Shown: positions 13,596 through 13,997 of the stretch, one piece after another | Numbering within the stretch: the first letter of the stretch is position 1 | Layout of the letters: each line of letters opens with the position of its first letter | NCBI GenBank assembly: GCA_028696285.1 | Contig: JAQVHJ010000014.1 | Location: forward strand, 1 to 13,997 | Direction of reading: 5' to 3' | Origin: a bacterium | GTDB lineage: Bacteria > AUK180 > JAQVHJ01 | Length of the DNA stretch: 13,997 nt | Position numbers and translations under genes: made by a program | The notes under the pieces: generated by a model | Seen by the model: the letters and a program-made list of their open reading frames with translations, nothing else | Told to the model about the DNA's origin: nothing | Database searches by the model: none

Positions 13596-13604
13596 TAAAA
13601 CCTC

Positions 13605-13997
13605 CTATATAATTGAATCAATTATTGTTCTCATTGTTTTTGTTTCCTGTCCAACTAATTCAGCAGCGTTATTTGGACAGACCATTGTACATAACCCGCA
13701 ACCCTGGCAAATTGACGAGATAACTGCTGCAGTTTTCGTATCCTGATCAAGAAACCTTGCATCATAGGGACATGCTTCAATGCACATCATGCATCCGGAA
13801 CATTTTCTTCTGCTCACTGTTGAAATCTCATCCCTTGCTTTAATTTTTTCTTTCAACGCAAACTCTAGTACCCTTACTACAACAGCTTTTGCCTGCTGTA
13901 CTGTTTCGTAAATATTCATCGGGCTGTTAGCAGTCCCGGCAATCAATATTCCTGTTTTCCCGGTTTCAACAGGCCGGTATTTCACATTGGCTTCTTT
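13605..13997 (-). CDS. hdrA: Heterodisulfide reductase-type subunit A (HdrA), C-terminal part
   Basis: The flavoprotein subunit that accepts and splits electrons in HdrABC. Only the last 131 codons are visible. The frame is open to the right edge, so the GTG at 13985 is not a true start. It begins in the conserved end of the FAD/thioredoxin-reductase-like domain (VETGKTGILIAGTANSPMNI), then has a pair of ferredoxin [4Fe-4S] motifs, CSGCMMCIEACP and CQGCGLCTMVCP, as at the HdrA C-terminus. Whether the N-terminal part carries the extra insert or a selenocysteine cannot be judged here. Confidence 0.88.
   Translation of the reverse strand, partial: KEANVKYRPVETGKTGILIAGTANSPMNIYETVQQAKAVVVRVLEFALKEKIKARDEISTVSRRKCSGCMMCIEACPYDARFLDQDTKTAAVISSICQGCGLCTMVCPNNAAELVGQETKTMRTIIDSII

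Noticed and set aside
13983..13985. GTG as the start of the right-edge gene
   Set aside because: The frame is open upstream to the window edge, and the protein begins mid-domain relative to HdrA; it is a partial gene.

Overview
This AT-rich 14 kb window looks like a piece of an anaerobic bacterial chromosome. It carries the 3' part of a heterodisulfide-reductase operon (hdrA, hdrC, hdrB), an NAD-linked formate dehydrogenase (molybdopterin alpha subunit plus a fused NuoE-NuoF diaphorase), and an Fe-S-type Rrf2 regulator. Promoters match sigma-70 consensus well and Shine-Dalgarno sites are strong. I cannot name the phylum. The gene set and the GGGGACAG-type repeats fit an uncultivated anaerobe and give no closer placement.

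Layout: 1-3087 (minus) holds fdhA (cut by the left edge) and the NuoE-NuoF fusion. Their promoter carries a Rex- or CRP-like dyad just downstream of the likely transcription start. 3282-4386 (plus) is an MscS-type channel with its own consensus promoter. 4383-4774 is a 392-bp non-coding element with perfect 35-bp terminal inverted repeats. 4781-8788 (minus) is an rrf2-pstS-pstC-pstA-pstB operon behind a perfect TTGACA-N17-TATAAT promoter. An IscR-like dyad abuts its -10, and a partial second copy of that dyad lies before pstS. 9025-11061 (plus) is a possible 27-codon ORF followed by a NatAB-type ABC-2 exporter. 11056-12186 is a RAYT (Y1/HUH) transposase element with perfect 36-bp terminal inverted repeats and ends homologous to the 392-bp element. 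12181-13997 (minus) is hdrB, hdrC and the C-terminal part of hdrA.

How it fits together: the formate dehydrogenase and HdrABC are both low-potential electron-transfer modules using Fe-S clusters, NAD and flavin. A redox-type operator on the former and an Fe-S Rrf2 regulator over the phosphate uptake operon suggest redox-linked regulation. The least ordinary part is the RAYT repeat family. The two complete copies both sit exactly between convergent genes. Three of the four flanking genes take their TAG stop codon from the element end. The two ends of each copy match each other but differ from the other copy. The transposase start site can be sequestered by an 11-bp hairpin. No tRNA, rRNA or CRISPR array was seen.
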